Below are positions 1 through 6,687 of a DNA stretch of 9,722 bases, piece by piece. Below the pieces are notes generated by a model. That model made no database searches, was not told where the DNA came from, and was given only the letters and a program-made list of their open reading frames with translations. Position 1 is the first letter of the stretch, and the number at the start of each line of letters is the position of its first letter. The position numbers and the translations under genes were made by a program. This stretch comes from Oceanicaulis sp. (lineage in GTDB: Bacteria; Pseudomonadota; Alphaproteobacteria; Caulobacterales; Maricaulaceae), in assembly GCA_007571185.1 (NCBI GenBank), contig RKRX01000169.1:1-9722 (forward strand), read 5' to 3'.

Positions 1-87
1 CTACAACAAAGATCACACTGTCTATACATTACAATAGATTACTTGATCCAGCCTGGTACTTTGATCCATTGCAGCGGATAGTCGTAT

Positions 88-116
88 CTGAAAGTGCGAA
101 TTATCTGATTGATAAT
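88..116 (+). promoter_or_regulatory. Putative promoter of the desaturase gene with an overlapping dyad
   Basis: A -35-like CTGAAA (88-93, 4 of 6 to consensus) is followed after exactly 17 bases by a -10-like GATAAT (111-116, 5 of 6). Transcription would start near 123, leaving a leader of about 27 bases before the ATG at 150. The -10 is the right arm of a perfect 5-bp inverted repeat with a 7-base spacer (ATTAT 100-104, ATAAT 112-116), so a dimeric repressor could bind over it. The hexamers are a visual match; the operator is inference. Upstream there is only an 8-bp direct repeat TTGATCCA (43-50 and 61-68) and no convincing gene. Confidence 0.42.
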
Positions 117-149
117 GTAATTGTACGAAGCAATTAGGAGTTTAAGTTT

Positions 150-1052
150 ATGAATTATGAAAATAATCGGGTTCTGACAAAACAGGGTACCAACGCATAT
201 GAAGGTAGAGTGCGCTGGAATCCCATAACATCAATCTGGCTTTCTTTCATGACGGTCGCATGGTTTATTGGAGGTAGTAGCTTTTTCTCATGGAACGCGG
301 TGTTCATCTTCTTCTTGCTAAGCGGCATTACGCTTTGTTTTGGGCATTCCCTCGGGATGCATCGCAAGCTCATTCACGAAAGTTTTTCCTGCTCAAAAAC
401 CCTCGAATATATTGGCGTTTGGCTTGGAACTCTTGTCGGTCTTGGAGGCCCATTCACAATGATGCGTACGCACGATATGCGCGACTGGGCTCAAAGACAG
501 ACAAAATGTCACCCCTTTTTCTCACATCAAAGCTCGATTTGGAAAGATGCGTGGTGGCAACTCCATTGTAAACTCTACCTTCGGCATGAACCTGGCTTTG
601 AGTACCCGTCCAAAATGTCAGAAAGACGATTTTATAGATGGGTAGAGGCAACCTCCATGCTTCAGCAGCTTCCGGTTGCGTTACTTCTTTTTGGACTCGG
701 CGGCTGGGGATTTGTTTTCTGGGGTATTTGTGGGCGTGTTGCGGTATCAATCGTCGGGCATTGGTTCATTGGATATTTCGCACATAACCAAGGGCAACGC
801 GATTGGCACGTGAATGGAGCCGCCGTCCAAGGCCACAATGTAGCATTCTGCGGGATAATCACCTTTGGTGAGTGCTGGCACAACAACCATCATGCGTTCC
901 CAGGATCCGCCCGTCTGGGATTACAAAAAGGACAATCTGATCCGGGCTGGTGGGTGCTCAAAACTTTTGAAAGGCTCGGATTGGTCAAGAATCTGACACA
1001 ACCAGAGGATCTTCCACAGCGTCCAGAGCTGGCGTCACTGAACAACTCATAG
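150..1052 (+). CDS. Membrane fatty acid / acyl-CoA desaturase family protein with an atypical second histidine box
   Basis: A 300-residue integral membrane protein of the fatty acid desaturase superfamily, whose members use a histidine-bound di-metal centre and O2 to place a double bond in an acyl chain at the inner membrane. Box 1 is H71-RKLI-H76 (HX4H). Box 3 is H244-NN-H247-H248 in GECWHNNHHAFP, just as in delta-9 desaturases. The usual middle box HRxHH is replaced by H108-DMRDW, followed by further histidines at 121, 126 and 139. From memory this HDxRDWAQRQ form recurs in a proteobacterial subgroup annotated as acyl-CoA desaturase, so it is probably a subfamily trait and not a mutation. 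Hydrophobic segments lie near 28-65, 88-105, 172-192 and 196-212. AGGAG at 136-140 sits 9 bases before the ATG. The gene is less GC-rich than its neighbours. No electron donor gene (ferredoxin, cytochrome b5) is nearby. The fold assignment is good; substrate and regiochemistry are unknown. Confidence 0.85.
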   Translation: MNYENNRVLTKQGTNAYEGRVRWNPITSIWLSFMTVAWFIGGSSFFSWNAVFIFFLLSGITLCFGHSLGMHRKLIHESFSCSKTLEYIGVWLGTLVGLGGPFTMMRTHDMRDWAQRQTKCHPFFSHQSSIWKDAWWQLHCKLYLRHEPGFEYPSKMSERRFYRWVEATSMLQQLPVALLLFGLGGWGFVFWGICGRVAVSIVGHWFIGYFAHNQGQRDWHVNGAAVQGHNVAFCGIITFGECWHNNHHAFPGSARLGLQKGQSDPGWWVLKTFERLGLVKNLTQPEDLPQRPELASLNNS

Positions 1053-1202
1053 ACCTGATCGCCGTCCAATCACCGAACGGCCGAGTTCAATTATCAGAAA
1101 CTCCGCCGAGGAAACCCGTCGTCCACACACACGAGCAAGGCAAGCGAGCCCGAACAGCTAATGATGACACGTTGACTGTGGACGAGTTCAATACCTCGAA
1201 GA

Positions 1203-1236
1203 ACCCTTGGCCAAGGGTGTGTACAGGAGCACACAC
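1203..1236. terminator. Two adjacent hairpins between the desaturase gene and tRNA-Glu, possible terminator
   Basis: Positions 1203-1218 are a perfect 16-base palindrome (ACCCTTGGCCAAGGGT). It shares two bases with a second inverted repeat, GTGTGT (1217-1222) and ACACAC (1231-1236), with an 8-base loop. The two cannot both form completely. They lie downstream of the desaturase on the plus strand and of tRNA-Glu on the minus strand, so they could end either transcript. On the minus strand TCTTC follows the palindrome; neither side has a long T run, so a canonical intrinsic terminator is not shown. The rest of 1053-1258 holds no gene that I recognise. Confidence 0.35.
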
Positions 1237-1258
1237 ATCATCGGTCTAAGAAAAGACG

Positions 1259-1333
1259 TGGCAGGCCCTAGGGGAATCGAACCCCTCTTTCCAGGTTGAA
1301 AACCTGGCGTCCTAACCGATAGACGAAGGGCCC
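1259..1333 (-). tRNA. tRNA-Glu (anticodon UUC)
   Basis: Reading the minus strand, a full 75-base cloverleaf folds by hand. It has a 7-bp acceptor stem (GGGCCCT with AGGGCCT), a D arm with GGTTA in the loop, a 5-bp anticodon stem CCAGG/CCTGG around loop TTTTCAA, a 4-base variable region, a T arm AGGGG/CCCCT with loop TTCGATT, discriminator G, and an encoded CCA at 1259-1261. The anticodon TTC lies at 1298-1300 and reads GAA and GAG. The first acceptor pair is a G-U wobble (G1:U72); the others are Watson-Crick. It is a single gene, not part of a tRNA cluster, 74 bases downstream of recJ on the same strand. Its 3' end faces the lower-GC desaturase segment. Confidence 0.95.
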
Positions 1334-1352
1334 GCATCGGCGTGGAGGCGGT

Positions 1353-1381
1353 GATATATCCGTCCCCAACGCTGGACACAA
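1353..1381 (-). promoter_or_regulatory. Putative promoter of tRNA-Glu
   Basis: On the minus strand TTGTGT (1376-1381) and TATATC (1353-1358) are separated by exactly 17 bases. Transcription would start near 1346, about 13 bases before the mature tRNA 5' end, a normal length for a tRNA leader. It lies in the 74-base gap after recJ, so the tRNA need not depend on read-through from recJ. The match is 3 of 6 at -35 and 4 of 6 at -10. Confidence 0.45.
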
Positions 1382-1407
1382 GACGCTTCACGCACCTTTT
1401 TCAGCCT

Positions 1408-3189
1408 TCACCCGGCCGGGCATAAATCTTCCAGATGTAATTCGGCCTTGCCGCCATAGCGACTGTCGCCGACCTTGAGTTTGCCCGCCACGTGCCAGAG
1501 TCCTTCTGGACCATTGAGCAAGGCATGACCTACAGGGCTGTTCGCCGAACCAAAAGTTATCCCCGTCAAACGGTCGCCGCCGAGTGCCTCAAATGTGAAG
1601 CGAACATGATTTTCGCCCACCCTTTGAGCAAAGGCGCGCCGGAGATTGGCGAGTGCAAAACGCGGCTCGGGATTGCCTGCTCCATAGGGCTCTGCAGCAG
1701 ACAAGGCCTGGACATAATCACAGGTCACAGCACCCGGCTTGACGACTGCATCCACCTCATAGGCACGCGCATCATCTGCTTTGGCCCAATCGGCGCTCAA
1801 CCGGTCCGTCAGATAGGTTCTCAAATCATCAAGACTCGCAATATCCATGGTTAATCCACACGCCATGGCGTGGCCGCCACCCGCTTGCAGCAATCCAGCG
1901 GTCCGAGCTTCGACCACGGCCGCCCCCAGATTGACGCCCGGACAAGACCTGCCCGAACCCTTGGCGACCCCGGTTTCTGCTTCATAACCGATGACAAGTG
2001 CAGGTCGATTGAACCGTTCCTTGATCCGTCCCGCCACAATACCGATCACACCGGGATGCCAATCTTCACCGGCAGCAATCAAAATCGGCGTGTCATCGGT
2101 TATAATCTGGGAGTCGATCCTGGCAATCGCTTCTTCAAGCACTTGCGCTTCAATAGCGCGACGTTCAGCGTTCAGCCCTTCCAGGGTCTGGGCGATCCGG
2201 TCAGCCTCTTTGCGATCTTCGGACATCATCAGGCGTGCGCCAAGGTCGGATTTACCCACGCGCCCGCCTGCATTGATACGCGGTCCCAGTACGAAGCCGG
2301 CATGGTAGGCGCTGGCAGGACCGCGAATGCCGGCGATGGCGGCCAGAGCCTGCATGCCCGGGCGCCGCCCATTACTGATGAGCTTGAGCCCCTGAGCGAC
2401 AATGGCGCGGTTCACCCCTTTCAGAGGCGCCACATCGCAAACTGTACCCAGTGCGGCCAGATCCGCGAAATCAAGCAGATTGGGTTCTGCGCGGGTGGAA
2501 AAAGCCTGACGCTTTCTCCCTTCCCGATTGAGCGCCGCCAACAGAACGAACACCACCCCCGCAGCCGCCAGGTGACCACAGCCAGAGGTGTCGCCGGGTT
2601 GATTGGGATTGACAAGCGCGTCCGCGGGCGGACCTTCTCCCTCCATCAGGTGATGGTCGATCACCACCGCCGACAAATCCATCCTCCGTGCCGCAGCAAG
2701 CGGCCCAACCGAGCTTGCCCCGCAGTCGAGTGTGATAACCAGCTGTGCACCCTGTTCTTTCAGACGCTCAAGTGCAGGCGTGTTGGGCCCATAACCCTCT
2801 TCAATCCTGTCGGGAACATAAATCAGCGGCTCTGTCCCCATCTGCCGTAACCAGTCGGCAATCTGAGCTGCGGAGGTGGCGCCGTCTACGTCATAATCGG
2901 CAAACAGAGCAATTCTGTCTCCCGCCTCCAACGCATCCCAGATACGCGTGACCGCTGTGTCCATGCCTTTTAGTAACGAAGGGTCAGGAAAGGTGTCGCG
3001 CAGCTTGGGTGAAAGAAAGCCCGGTGCGCTCTCCTGTGTCAGTCCCCGCACCGCCATAAGCCTGGCTAATGTATCGGAGACGCCCGTTGCGCGAGCGATT
3101 GCTCGCACAACAGCGTCATCGGCAGGTTTGAGACGCCACCGACGCTTCCGCAAAGACTGGCGGACGCCAAACAAAGGCTCAATCGTCAC
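1408..3189 (-). CDS. recJ: Single-stranded-DNA-specific 5'-3' exonuclease RecJ
   Basis: RecJ degrades single-stranded DNA from 5' ends in the cytoplasm and serves RecF-pathway recombination, mismatch repair and base excision repair. The 593-residue protein has the DHH phosphoesterase core: DYDVDG at 98-103, LDCG at 154-157 (D155), DHH at 178-180 and CDVAPL around D252. The linking motif GPRINAGGRVG is at 302-312. The DHHA1 domain follows with WHPGVIGIVAGRI from 377, GSGRS at 411-415 and GGGHAMACG from 437. The C-terminal part (about 475-593) fits the RecJ OB-fold. These are the metal-binding motifs of the family, so an active enzyme is expected. The start is GTG at 3189, overlapping the glpX stop as GTGA, which implies translational coupling; this start gives a normal length for the family. 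No terminator is obvious before tRNA-Glu. Confidence 0.96.
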   Translation of the reverse strand: MTIEPLFGVRQSLRKRRWRLKPADDAVVRAIARATGVSDTLARLMAVRGLTQESAPGFLSPKLRDTFPDPSLLKGMDTAVTRIWDALEAGDRIALFADYDVDGATSAAQIADWLRQMGTEPLIYVPDRIEEGYGPNTPALERLKEQGAQLVITLDCGASSVGPLAAARRMDLSAVVIDHHLMEGEGPPADALVNPNQPGDTSGCGHLAAAGVVFVLLAALNREGRKRQAFSTRAEPNLLDFADLAALGTVCDVAPLKGVNRAIVAQGLKLISNGRRPGMQALAAIAGIRGPASAYHAGFVLGPRINAGGRVGKSDLGARLMMSEDRKEADRIAQTLEGLNAERRAIEAQVLEEAIARIDSQIITDDTPILIAAGEDWHPGVIGIVAGRIKERFNRPALVIGYEAETGVAKGSGRSCPGVNLGAAVVEARTAGLLQAGGGHAMACGLTMDIASLDDLRTYLTDRLSADWAKADDARAYEVDAVVKPGAVTCDYVQALSAAEPYGAGNPEPRFALANLRRAFAQRVGENHVRFTFEALGGDRLTGITFGSANSPVGHALLNGPEGLWHVAGKLKVGDSRYGGKAELHLEDLCPAG

Positions 3190-4151
3190 ATTCGCCTCTG
3201 GTCGGAATGTAGGGTGGTGATGACGCGGCGCAAGCCGGTGGCGGAGGACAACAGCAATGTCTGGGTTTCAGTACAACTTCCAAGGTCGGTCACCCCGGAC
3301 ACCATCTCTCCATCGGTCACGCCGGTAGCGATAAACAGACAATCCTTGGAGACGAGTTCACCAAGGTTGTACTTGCGGTCCAGATCGGTGATGTTCGCCC
3401 GCTTGGCGCGTTCACGTTCGTCATCATTGCGGAAATGTAGACGGCCTTGCATCTGTCCGCCCAGGCACCGCAGCGCCGCAGCGGCCAGAACGCCTTCAGG
3501 TGCGCCACCGCGACCAATATAAATGTCAGCCGCACCCTCGGGATCTGCGGCATTGATCACGCCCGCCACATCGCCATCAGTGATGAAATTGACACGTGCG
3601 CCAGTGGAGCGGATAGAGTCCACAATGTTTTTATGACGTTCACGATCAAGCACACACGCGATGACCTGCGACGAAGCCACGCCTTTGGCTCTGGCGACGG
3701 CTTCAATGTTATCAGCCGGGCTGGCGTCCAGATCGACAATGTCTTCGGGTAGTCCCCCGCCTACAGCGATCTTGTCCATATAGGTGTCCGGCGCGTGCAG
3801 CAAACCTCCACGCGGCGCCATGGCCAGCACCGCCAGGGCGTTGGCCATGCCTTTGGCGGTCAAGTTGGTGCCTTCCAGCGGATCAAGCGCGATATCGATT
3901 TCCGGCCCCTCGCCCGTGCCCACCTCCTCACCGATATAAAGCATCGGCGCCTCATCGCGCTCGCCTTCGCCAATCACGATCCGGCCTTTCATAGCCATGG
4001 CGTTCAGACCGGAGCGCATGGCGTCCACTGCAGCCTGGTCCGCTGCAATTTTGTTACCCCGCCCCACCAGAGCAGATGCAGCGATCGCAGCCATCTCTGC
4101 GGCATACAGGGCGTGATTGGTCAAGCGATCAAGCGTAACGTCGTCAGACAT
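3186..4151 (-). CDS. glpX: Class II fructose-1,6-bisphosphatase GlpX
   Basis: Hydrolyses fructose 1,6-bisphosphate to fructose 6-phosphate, the committed step of gluconeogenesis; in autotrophic relatives it can also serve the Calvin cycle. The 321-residue protein aligns by motif with E. coli GlpX: D38 in GRGNKIAAD, E62 in GEGERDEAPM, D90 and E93 in DPLEGT, and E219 in GGAPEG correspond to the metal ligands D33, E57, D85, E88 and E213 (family numbering from memory). The frame stays open upstream to 4331, but the start at 4151 is chosen because MSDDVTLDR is the family N-terminus and GAAGGA (4159-4164) stands 7 bases before it. The first 8 bases overlap the end of the upstream small gene, and the last 4 overlap recJ. 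Many alphaproteobacteria have hom-glpX-recJ, as I recall; here an unrelated small gene takes the place of hom. Confidence 0.96.
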   Translation of the reverse strand: MSDDVTLDRLTNHALYAAEMAAIAASALVGRGNKIAADQAAVDAMRSGLNAMAMKGRIVIGEGERDEAPMLYIGEEVGTGEGPEIDIALDPLEGTNLTAKGMANALAVLAMAPRGGLLHAPDTYMDKIAVGGGLPEDIVDLDASPADNIEAVARAKGVASSQVIACVLDRERHKNIVDSIRSTGARVNFITDGDVAGVINAADPEGAADIYIGRGGAPEGVLAAAALRCLGGQMQGRLHFRNDDERERAKRANITDLDRKYNLGELVSKDCLFIATGVTDGEMVSGVTDLGSCTETQTLLLSSATGLRRVITTLHSDQRRM

Positions 4152-4485
4152 CAGGTTTTCCTTCGTTTGGAGGACGTTCAGGAGGACGCGCGCGATCACG
4201 TTGTCGCGCAGCGTAGGCGTTTGAATCAGGCAACGGCGTGCGTAGGGTTTCACCCTCTTGGCGAATCCGGGCGCCCTGCAGCAGCGTCCGGGCTTCATTG
4301 TCGGTGATCGCCCGCCGAGTTTGTGCATCAAGAATCAGAATCGGCACGTAATCAGGCGCCTCACCGGGCGGTGCAGCCTCCAGCACCACCTCAGCCCAGC
4401 GCAAACCCCGTTCCACCGGTGCTGTCATGCAGCCCGAACTGTTGAAAACAGTCAGGAAAAGTGTGGAAATGGTCAGCATCTTCAT
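4144..4485 (-). CDS. Small exported (possibly lipidated) protein of unknown function
   Basis: About 113 residues; I do not recognise the family. The N-terminus MKMLTISTLFLTVFNSSGC looks like a short signal peptide: a lysine, then a hydrophobic run, ending in Ser-Ser-Gly-Cys. The cysteine suggests a lipoprotein, but -3 is Ser and not Leu, so the lipobox is degenerate and cleavage by signal peptidase I is also possible. The mature part has a short region around YVPILILDAQTRRAITDNEA and a tail rich in Arg, Pro and Glu, likely disordered. An upstream in-frame ATG at 4500 would add five residues; the start at 4485 is preferred because GAGG stands 9 bases before it. The stop overlaps the glpX start by 8 bases, so this is the first gene of a coupled operon with glpX and recJ. 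That the ORF is real rests on the overlap, the signal-like N-terminus and the promoter ahead of it. Confidence 0.68.
   Translation of the reverse strand: MKMLTISTLFLTVFNSSGCMTAPVERGLRWAEVVLEAAPPGEAPDYVPILILDAQTRRAITDNEARTLLQGARIRQEGETLRTPLPDSNAYAARQRDRARPPERPPNEGKPDV
4159..4164 (-). promoter_or_regulatory. Ribosome binding site that fixes the glpX start
   Basis: GAAGGA on the minus strand lies 7 bases before the ATG at 4151, inside the 3' end of the preceding gene. It supports this start over the in-frame ATG codons far upstream, which would add about 60 residues unlike the family. Confidence 0.7.
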
Positions 4486-4494
4486 AGGGTGCGG

Positions 4495-4498
4495 CCTC
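4495..4498 (-). promoter_or_regulatory. Ribosome binding site of the small exported protein
   Basis: GAGG on the minus strand, 9 bases before the ATG at 4485. No comparable purine-rich site precedes the alternative ATG at 4500, and the site itself overlaps that ATG. This decides the start in favour of 4485. Confidence 0.5.
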
Positions 4499-4524
4499 AT
4501 GACCGGTGGACGCGATCAAAGCTT

Positions 4525-4552
4525 TCTATACGGTTTCGAGTCTGGCTGTCAC
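4525..4552 (-). promoter_or_regulatory. Putative promoter of the small gene-glpX-recJ operon
   Basis: On the minus strand GTGACA (4547-4552, 5 of 6 to TTGACA) and TATAGA (4525-4530, 4 of 6) are 16 bases apart. Transcription would start near 4518, about 33 bases before the start at 4485. It lies in the 74-base gap shared with the divergent phaC, for which I found no convincing plus-strand promoter. Its -35 box is within 25 bases of the phaC start, so the two directions could interfere. Confidence 0.42.
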
Positions 4553-4574
4553 CTACTGAGAGGAGTCTGGATCG

Positions 4575-6503
4575 ATGACATCGCGCAAACCCCACCCTGA
4601 CCATCCTGAAGATATGTCAGTGGACGCAACCAGAACTTCAACCCAATCCGCATCTGGACCTGCCCCACTCAAGCAGGAAGCTGAAACGAAGGCGCCGGAG
4701 CCCGGGGATGGTTTCGTCTTTGAAGAAGATTTTGACCGGCTGGAGGCAATCTCGCGGTCCATCCTGAAGTCCACGCTCAAAGGTCAGAAGCTGATGGGGG
4801 ACGCAATGCGCCGCTCCCTAGAAGGAGATCCGCTGATGCGGCCCCAGATTGACCCCATGCATGCCAATCCAGAGATATTGCAAACCTGGGAACATATCCT
4901 ATCAGACCCTGAACTGATTATGCAGGCTCAATCTGATCTCTATGCCGGGTATCTGGATCTGTGGTCGAACGCCACCCGTCGCCTGATGAATAGTGAAAAG
5001 ACTGAACCGGTTATCGAACCAGCGCCGGGCGATAAGCGCTGGCGGTCCAAAGCGTGGAATGATCATCCGTTGTTTGACGCGATGAAACAGTCTTATCTGC
5101 TCAATCAACGCTTCCTTATGGGGCTGGTGGACGGGGCCAAAGGGGTTGACGATACCGCCCGACGGAAAGTGCATTTCATTACCCAACAGATGGTTGATGC
5201 TCTGGCTCCAACCAATTTTGCGCTAACCAATCCCGAGGTGCTGGAAGAAACCTTCAAAACACGAGGCGAAAACCTCACCCGCGGCCTGATGAATCTGGTG
5301 AAGGACTTGGAACGCGGCAAAGGCCGCCTGGCGCTCAGCCAAGCCGACCCGGACGGGTTTGAGGTAGGCAAGGATCTTGCTTCAACACCTGGTGAGGTGG
5401 TGTACAGAAACCGTGTGATGGAACTGATCCAGTACGCCCCCGCTACAGACACCGTTCGCAAGCGTCCCCTGCTGATCGCTCCGCCCTGGATCAATAAGTT
5501 CTATATTCTGGATATGAGGGTGAAGAACTCAATGATCGGCTGGTTGACGGAACAGGGTTTTACAGTTTTCTTGATCTCCTGGGTCAATCCGGATACCTCG
5601 ATGAAGGATGTGACCTTTGAAGATTATATCCGGGAAGGGTTGTTTGCTGCGCTTGTTGGGGTTGAGCGGGCCACCGGCGAGCGTCAAGCGGATACCGTGG
5701 GATACTGTATCGGCGGCACCATGCTGGGTTCAGCACTGGCCTGGATGGCGGCGGAGGATGACGACCGGATCACATCTGCGACCTTCTTCGCCGCGCAGCA
5801 TGACTTTGAACTGGCGGGCGATCTCCTGGTTTTTGCGGATCAGGAATGGTTATCGGAAATTTCACGTCTGATGGATGCTCAGGGCGGCGTTCTGGACGGT
5901 CGAACCATGGCGGACACGTTCAACATGCTCCGCTCCAATGACTTGGTGTGGTCCTTCGTGATCAGGAACTACCTGCTCGGGCGTGAACCACAGGCTTTTG
6001 ATCTGTTGTATTGGAATGCCGACCAGACTCGCATGCCCAAGGCGTTGCACCTGTTCTATCTCAACAATTTCTACCGGCAAAATCTCTTGTCAAAGGGCGA
6101 GCTGATTCTCGGCGACCATCGTCTCAACCTGAAGGACGTAAAGATTCCAGTCTTCATGCAGGCCAGCCAGCAAGATCATATCGCACCCGCCGATAGTGTG
6201 TACCGGTCCGCCAAGCTGTTTGGCGGGGAGGTTGAATACATGATGGCGGGATCAGGCCATATCGCCGGAGTGGTGAACCATCCCGATGCGCAGAAATATC
6301 AGCACTGGGTGAACACCGCCCTGCCCGAAGATCACGCTGAGTGGTTGGACGGTGCTGTAGAATATGCTGGCTCATGGTGGCTGCATTGGCGGGATTGGCT
6401 CAAAGCACAGACAGATGAACAGGTTCCCGCCCGGGCGCCAGGCGACGGCGCCTTGAAGTCGATTTGCCCAGCGCCCGGCGAGTATGTGAAAGTGCGGAGC
6501 TAA
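4575..6503 (+). CDS. phaC: Class I poly(3-hydroxyalkanoate) synthase PhaC
   Basis: Polymerises (R)-3-hydroxyacyl-CoA, typically 3-hydroxybutyryl-CoA, into PHA on the surface of intracellular granules. The 642-residue protein has a non-conserved N-terminal region rich in Pro, Glu, Ala and Ser (about 1-45), then the PhaC N-terminal domain (about 100-280, with KRWRSKAWNDHPLFD at 154-168) and an alpha/beta-hydrolase catalytic domain. The lipase-like box GYCIGG carries Cys378. D534 (SQQDHIAP) and H562 (GSGHIAG) complete the triad; their 28-residue spacing equals D480-H508 of the Cupriavidus enzyme. The length and the single subunit indicate class I, not the PhaE- or PhaR-dependent classes. GAGGAG (4560-4565) lies 9 bases before the ATG. 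No phaA, phaB, phaR, phaZ or phasin gene is adjacent, so monomer supply must be encoded elsewhere. The N-terminus is about 50 residues longer than in the 589-residue Cupriavidus synthase. Confidence 0.96.
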   Translation: MTSRKPHPDHPEDMSVDATRTSTQSASGPAPLKQEAETKAPEPGDGFVFEEDFDRLEAISRSILKSTLKGQKLMGDAMRRSLEGDPLMRPQIDPMHANPEILQTWEHILSDPELIMQAQSDLYAGYLDLWSNATRRLMNSEKTEPVIEPAPGDKRWRSKAWNDHPLFDAMKQSYLLNQRFLMGLVDGAKGVDDTARRKVHFITQQMVDALAPTNFALTNPEVLEETFKTRGENLTRGLMNLVKDLERGKGRLALSQADPDGFEVGKDLASTPGEVVYRNRVMELIQYAPATDTVRKRPLLIAPPWINKFYILDMRVKNSMIGWLTEQGFTVFLISWVNPDTSMKDVTFEDYIREGLFAALVGVERATGERQADTVGYCIGGTMLGSALAWMAAEDDDRITSATFFAAQHDFELAGDLLVFADQEWLSEISRLMDAQGGVLDGRTMADTFNMLRSNDLVWSFVIRNYLLGREPQAFDLLYWNADQTRMPKALHLFYLNNFYRQNLLSKGELILGDHRLNLKDVKIPVFMQASQQDHIAPADSVYRSAKLFGGEVEYMMAGSGHIAGVVNHPDAQKYQHWVNTALPEDHAEWLDGAVEYAGSWWLHWRDWLKAQTDEQVPARAPGDGALKSICPAPGEYVKVRS

Positions 6504-6603
6504 GCAGATGCGAGAGAGCGTACGATCAGGAAGGGGGCGGTTGAGTCGATAAACACCCTGGCCCAGTCCAATTTCATCGATGTTCCGAGAATCAGGACCG
6601 TCA

Positions 6604-6681
6604 AACTCATAAAAATATCATAGGTATATTGATCCAGAGGTGTTACGATGGCGCGCGTCTGGTCACTCTCCTTTCAAAGGA
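6604..6681 (+). promoter_or_regulatory. AT-rich leader and ribosome binding site of the PhoX-family gene
   Basis: The gap 6504-6687 after phaC holds no gene I can support and no clear terminator. It becomes AT-rich around 6605-6630, with a -10-like TATATT at 6625-6630 but no well-spaced -35, so the promoter call is weak. AAAGGA (6676-6681) stands 6 bases before the ATG at 6688 and fixes that start over an in-frame GTG at 6640, whose extra residues do not look like a signal peptide. Confidence 0.35.
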
Positions 6682-6687
6682 TTGAAC

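Noticed and set aside
1188..1391. 67-residue minus-strand reading frame over the tRNA
   Set aside because: It covers the whole tRNA-Glu gene and its promoter and resembles no protein I know; it is a chance frame.
1870..2850. 326-residue plus-strand reading frame
   Set aside because: It lies antisense inside recJ, has no recognisable domain, and recJ is unambiguous. Long antisense frames are common in GC-rich genes.
3795..4307. 170-residue plus-strand reading frame antisense to glpX
   Set aside because: It opposes the start of glpX and the small gene, is rich in His, Gln and Arg as shadow frames are, and has no family signal.
4152..4331. N-terminal extension of GlpX by 60 residues
   Set aside because: The extension is basic and unlike the family, overlaps the small exported gene, and a good ribosome binding site precedes the inner ATG at 4151.
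6599..6616. Pho box upstream of the PhoX-family gene
   Set aside because: One half (CCGTCAA) resembles CTGTCAT, but the second half at the required 11-base step does not match.
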